From an uncultured Fidelibacterota bacterium (GTDB taxonomy: Bacteria > Marinisomatota > Marinisomatia > Marinisomatales > TCS55), in the NCBI GenBank assembly GCA_913046805.1, contig CAJWTA010000057.1, positions 1 through 7,288 on the forward strand: a stretch of 7,288 nucleotides of DNA, in the 5' to 3' direction. Of this stretch, positions 5,410 to 7,288 are shown one piece after another. Within the stretch, counting starts at the first letter, position 1, and each line of letters opens with the position of its first letter. A program made the translations under genes and the position numbers. Below the pieces are notes generated by a model that saw only the letters and a list, made by a program, of their open reading frames with translations, was not told the DNA's origin and made no database searches.

Positions 5410-6396
5410 CTAAATGAGGGTACCAACTAAATGAGAAATAATACGATACGGGTCCGCATTTGATGCGGGCCTCCTATCTTCTAGGTAACCATTCCAATTA
5501 TTTTCTACAGTATAAATTGGGATACGAATACTTGCACCCCTATCACTTACACCATAAGAAAATTTATCTATACTTTGGGTTTCATGGAGACCTGTCAACC
5601 TTTTATCGTTATCAGAACCATATGCGTCAATTGCATCTTTATGAACTTTACCTAATTTTTCGCAATATAAATTGTAGAGTTCCTCTGTGCCGTTTAACCT
5701 CATTTCTTCATTAGAAAAATTAGCATGCATACCGGACCCATTCCAATCACCAGTCTTGGGTTTTGGATGAATATTCACCCCAACACCATAGTCCTCAGCA
5801 ATTTTATATAATAAGTATCTACTAACCCATAAATCATCTGCTGCCTTAACACCTTTGCCAAAACATTGATATTCCCACTGTCCTAATGCAACTTCTGCGT
5901 TGGTGCCTGTTATTTCTATACCAGCAGCTAAACACGCTTCTAAATGAACTTCGGAGATCTCTCTTCCTTGGACATTTGAAGATCCAACGCCGCAATAATA
6001 GTCACCTTGTGGACGTGGAGTACCATCTTCCCATCCTAATATCTCACCATTTTTGTCAGTAAAAAAATACTCTTGTTCAAAACCAAACCACCATTCATCT
6101 GTAACTACCTCAGCAGCGGCAGATCGCGTATTGGAGGGATGAGTTTCATGCTCACCGGTTTGCACCTCACACATAACCAGGTTATCAGCAAATTGAGGAC
6201 CCTCATATGTTTGCACAGGGACTAAAACACAATCGGAGCTATTGCCTTCAGCTTGCTGCGTAGATGAGCCATCAAAAGACCAATTAGGCGGAGTGTCGTC
6301 CTTCGTAACTTTTATTTTACTTCTTAATGACGGCTCGGGTTTATACCCATCAAGCCATATATATTCTAAAATATTGATTTTATTCATGCCTAGCAT
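5410..6396 (-). CDS. glnII: Glutamine synthetase, type II (eukaryote-like GSII)
   Basis: A 328-residue cytosolic enzyme that makes glutamine from glutamate, ammonia and ATP. It has the short GSII form, not the roughly 470-residue GSI form. The beta-grasp domain holds LEYIWLDG (10-17) and WSFDGSSTQQAEGNSSD (39-55). The catalytic domain holds FGFEQEYFF with metal ligands Glu107 and Glu109, QGDYYCGVG (130-138), TNAEVALGQWEYQCFG with Glu168 and Glu175, NIHPKPKTGDWNGSGMH ending at His224, and LHETQSIDKFSYGVSDRGASIR. YLEDRRPASNADPY follows near the C terminus. The protein looks complete and active. The adenylylation-loop motif of GSI is absent, so control is probably transcriptional or by metabolites. 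The start ATG 6396 has AGAGGA 4 nt upstream (6401-6406), a better placement than Met4. The gene lies 191 nt downstream of an Lrp-type regulator and ends at a strong terminator. Confidence 0.95.
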   Translation of the reverse strand: MLGMNKINILEYIWLDGYKPEPSLRSKIKVTKDDTPPNWSFDGSSTQQAEGNSSDCVLVPVQTYEGPQFADNLVMCEVQTGEHETHPSNTRSAAAEVVTDEWWFGFEQEYFFTDKNGEILGWEDGTPRPQGDYYCGVGSSNVQGREISEVHLEACLAAGIEITGTNAEVALGQWEYQCFGKGVKAADDLWVSRYLLYKIAEDYGVGVNIHPKPKTGDWNGSGMHANFSNEEMRLNGTEELYNLYCEKLGKVHKDAIDAYGSDNDKRLTGLHETQSIDKFSYGVSDRGASIRIPIYTVENNWNGYLEDRRPASNADPYRIISHLVGTLI

Positions 6397-6400
6397 ATTA

Positions 6401-6406
6401 TCCTCT
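6401..6406 (-). promoter_or_regulatory. Ribosome binding site of glnII
   Basis: AGAGGA on the minus strand, then TAAT and ATG 6396. It decides the first ATG over the in-frame ATG at 6387. It is one of only two good Shine-Dalgarno sites in the window. Confidence 0.6.
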
Positions 6407-6497
6407 ACTTTTTAATTATTAAGGATTTATATTAAATAAACATTAAAATTTATAGATATATATTAATAATATTTAATAATATAAGGCTAGTAATAAT

Positions 6498-6526
6498 TTA
6501 TACCAATTTCTCTCTCCTTGGTATAA
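6498..6526. repeat. Perfect 9-bp inverted repeat between lrp and glnII (hairpin A)
   Basis: TTATACCAA (6498-6506), an 11-nt loop TTTCTCTCTCC, then TTGGTATAA (6518-6526). On the minus strand, the direction of glnII transcription, the loop reads GGAGAGAGAAA, a purine-rich stretch that resembles a Shine-Dalgarno site. It may be a DNA operator for the neighbouring Lrp-type protein, or an RNA hairpin in an lrp-glnII transcript. The gap between this repeat and the glnII ribosome binding site (6407-6497) is almost pure A+T and should contain the glnII promoter, but I cannot pick one -10 box. Confidence 0.5.
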
Positions 6527-6527
6527 T

Positions 6528-6583
6528 AATACCTCAACACGATTCCCAGCAGTATAGAGCGCTGGGAATCTGGGGTATTTTTT
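6528..6583 (+). terminator. Large hairpin with a T-run on the plus strand (hairpin B)
   Basis: The inner stem is perfect over 10 bp: GATTCCCAGC (6541-6550), 10-nt loop, GCTGGGAATC (6561-6570). It extends outward with AATACCTCA (6528-6536) against TGGGGTATT (6571-6579), with one T-G wobble in plus-strand RNA and a 4-nt bulge. A run of six T ends at 6583 on the plus strand. In minus-strand RNA the wobble becomes a C-A mismatch and no T-run follows. The signal therefore has the polarity of a plus-strand terminator, although no plus-strand gene is visible. It lies just after the lrp stop, so it may still end or attenuate lrp transcription by structure alone. Confidence 0.5.
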
Positions 6584-6587
6584 AAAC

Positions 6588-7058
6588 CTATTTAATATTG
6601 TTTATATCTTTTAATGAGGACAAGTCAATCTGCGTTGATTCTTTGTAAGTAGACAACACTACATTTGATTGCGTACGTGATACGCCGGGCCAGTTTTGAA
6701 TCTTATACAATAAATTTTCAAATGCCTGGGAATTTTTAACTCTGATCTTCAAAATATGAGATCCGCGTCCTGTCACAGAATGGCACTCTAACACTTCTTT
6801 GGTTTTTTTTGTTTTCTTAATGAACTCATCGTAATGATCTGAATGCTCGCTTACAATAAATATAAACGCAGTTAGATCAAGATTTGCTTCTTTATGATTT
6901 AATATAGCAGAATAATTTTTAATTATACTTTCATTTAGCTTTCTTATTCTGTCGCTGACAGATGGGACTGATAATTCGACTTTTTTTGATATATCGCTAG
7001 CAGATGATCTGGCATCAGCCTGAAGAATCTCAAGAATTTTGATATCTTTTTTATCCAT
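6588..7058 (-). CDS. Lrp/AsnC-family transcriptional regulator
   Basis: A 156-residue regulator of normal Lrp/AsnC length that binds DNA as a dimer or octamer and usually senses an amino acid. The N-terminal helix-turn-helix spans about residues 4-41 (KKDIKILEILQADAR, then ASDISKKVELSVPSVSDRIRKL). A linker beginning IIKNYSAIL leads to the ligand-binding RAM domain (about 60-140), with the family-like segments VTGRGSHILKIRV and WPGVSRTQSNVVLSTYK. The usual Gly in the LEExGVI turn after the recognition helix appears to be missing (LNESIIKNY), a one-residue shortening. The start ATG 7058 gives the standard N terminus; only a weak AAGAG lies upstream. Its position directly upstream of glnII suggests it senses glutamine or another amino acid and controls glutamine synthetase. 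That role is inferred from neighbourhood, and its ligand is unknown. Confidence 0.92.
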   Translation of the reverse strand: MDKKDIKILEILQADARSSASDISKKVELSVPSVSDRIRKLNESIIKNYSAILNHKEANLDLTAFIFIVSEHSDHYDEFIKKTKKTKEVLECHSVTGRGSHILKIRVKNSQAFENLLYKIQNWPGVSRTQSNVVLSTYKESTQIDLSSLKDINNIK

Positions 7059-7157
7059 AAATGCTCTTTTGATTTAAATGAACAAGTTTAAAATAGTAAC
7101 TTTTTATTTATATAGCCTTAAAATTTTAGGAAAATTTATTAAAAATATAGCTTATTA
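7059..7157 (-). promoter_or_regulatory. AT-rich intergenic region, probable lrp promoter
   Basis: This 99-nt gap lies between the stop of the beta-barrel gene and lrp. It is nearly all A+T. An imperfect palindrome, CCTTAAAATTTTAGG (7116-7130), is the only GC-edged structure. GCTATATAAAT on the minus strand (7106-7116) could supply a -10 box. No strong intrinsic terminator follows the upstream gene, so read-through into lrp is possible. Confidence 0.3.
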
Positions 7158-7288
7158 TTAAAATTTTGAGGAAATTGAAAAAGCATAAAGTAAATGACTA
7201 TTTGAATATGAAAAGGTATTTAAAGCTACAGATAACGATTCAATTTCGTATCCAAAACCAAAACCAACATCATTAAAAACATTCTTAA
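7158..7288 (-). CDS. C-terminal end of a probable outer-membrane beta-barrel protein (partial)
   Basis: Reading the minus strand from the right edge, one frame stays open for 42 codons to TAA at 7158-7160. Its start lies outside the window. The peptide has two or three amphipathic beta-strand-like stretches: DVGFGFGYEIES, LSVALNTFSYSN and LLYAFSISSKF. It ends in Phe, the usual C-terminal signature of outer-membrane barrels recognised by the BAM complex. The alternating aromatic pattern and SNSHLLYAFSISSKF ending resemble PorV/PorQ-type or related barrel proteins of the Bacteroidota side, but no specific family can be named from this piece. It is on the same strand as lrp, about 100 nt upstream, and could share its transcript. 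The two other minus-strand frames here do not give a comparably protein-like peptide. Confidence 0.55.
   Translation of the reverse strand, partial: KNVFNDVGFGFGYEIESLSVALNTFSYSNSHLLYAFSISSKF

Noticed and set aside
5460..5714. Plus-strand frame opposite the end of glnII
   Set aside because: It is opposite the highly conserved C terminus of glutamine synthetase and has no supporting motif.
7210..7278. 22-codon plus-strand frame MKRYLKLQITIQFRIQ near the right edge
   Set aside because: It is short, has no ribosome binding site and lies opposite the more convincing beta-barrel C terminus.
1..7288. CRISPR arrays, tRNA or rRNA genes, insertion sequences, phage attachment sites
   Set aside because: I saw no regularly spaced repeats, no tRNA-like cloverleaf, no transposase motifs and no terminal repeats; base composition is even across the window.

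Overview
The window is AT-rich and compact, and every gene I can support lies on the minus strand, so transcription runs from high to low coordinates. Several features fit a marine bacterium of the Fibrobacterota-Chlorobiota-Bacteroidota side, possibly the SAR406/Marinimicrobia group: low GC, few clear Shine-Dalgarno sites, a eukaryote-like type II glutamine synthetase, the tail of an outer-membrane beta-barrel ending in Phe, and a lipoprotein joining a c-type haem to a copper monooxygenase. This placement is an inference from gene content, not a sequence match.

In transcription order, the right edge (7158-7288) holds the last 42 codons of a probable outer-membrane beta-barrel protein. Next comes an Lrp/AsnC-family regulator (6588-7058). 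A 191-nt gap with two perfect hairpins separates it from type II glutamine synthetase (5410-6396), which is closed by a strong intrinsic terminator at 5375-5398. This block looks like nitrogen or amino-acid assimilation with a local Lrp-type sensor.

The second block is an exported pair. A lipoprotein (3973-5316) has an N-terminal CXXCH cytochrome and a C-terminal PHM-like dicopper monooxygenase. It overlaps by one base with a secreted family I.5-type lipase (2750-3973). No terminator separates the lipase from the next block.

The third block is marR (2287-2712), mutY (1243-2286), a plsC-like acyltransferase (543-1250), a short HemJ/CopD-like membrane protein (143-541) and an unidentified lysine-rich protein cut by the left edge (1-143). 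Spacing is 0 nt, an 8-nt overlap, 1 nt and a 1-nt overlap. The most notable pattern is one palindrome, TATTTGTA-N3-TACAAATA, found at three gene starts in this block: marR (2711-2731), mutY (2271-2289, with an overlapping second dyad from 2262) and the left-edge gene (144-162). This looks like a local MarR regulon with its operator visible in the DNA, controlling itself and two points inside its own operon.
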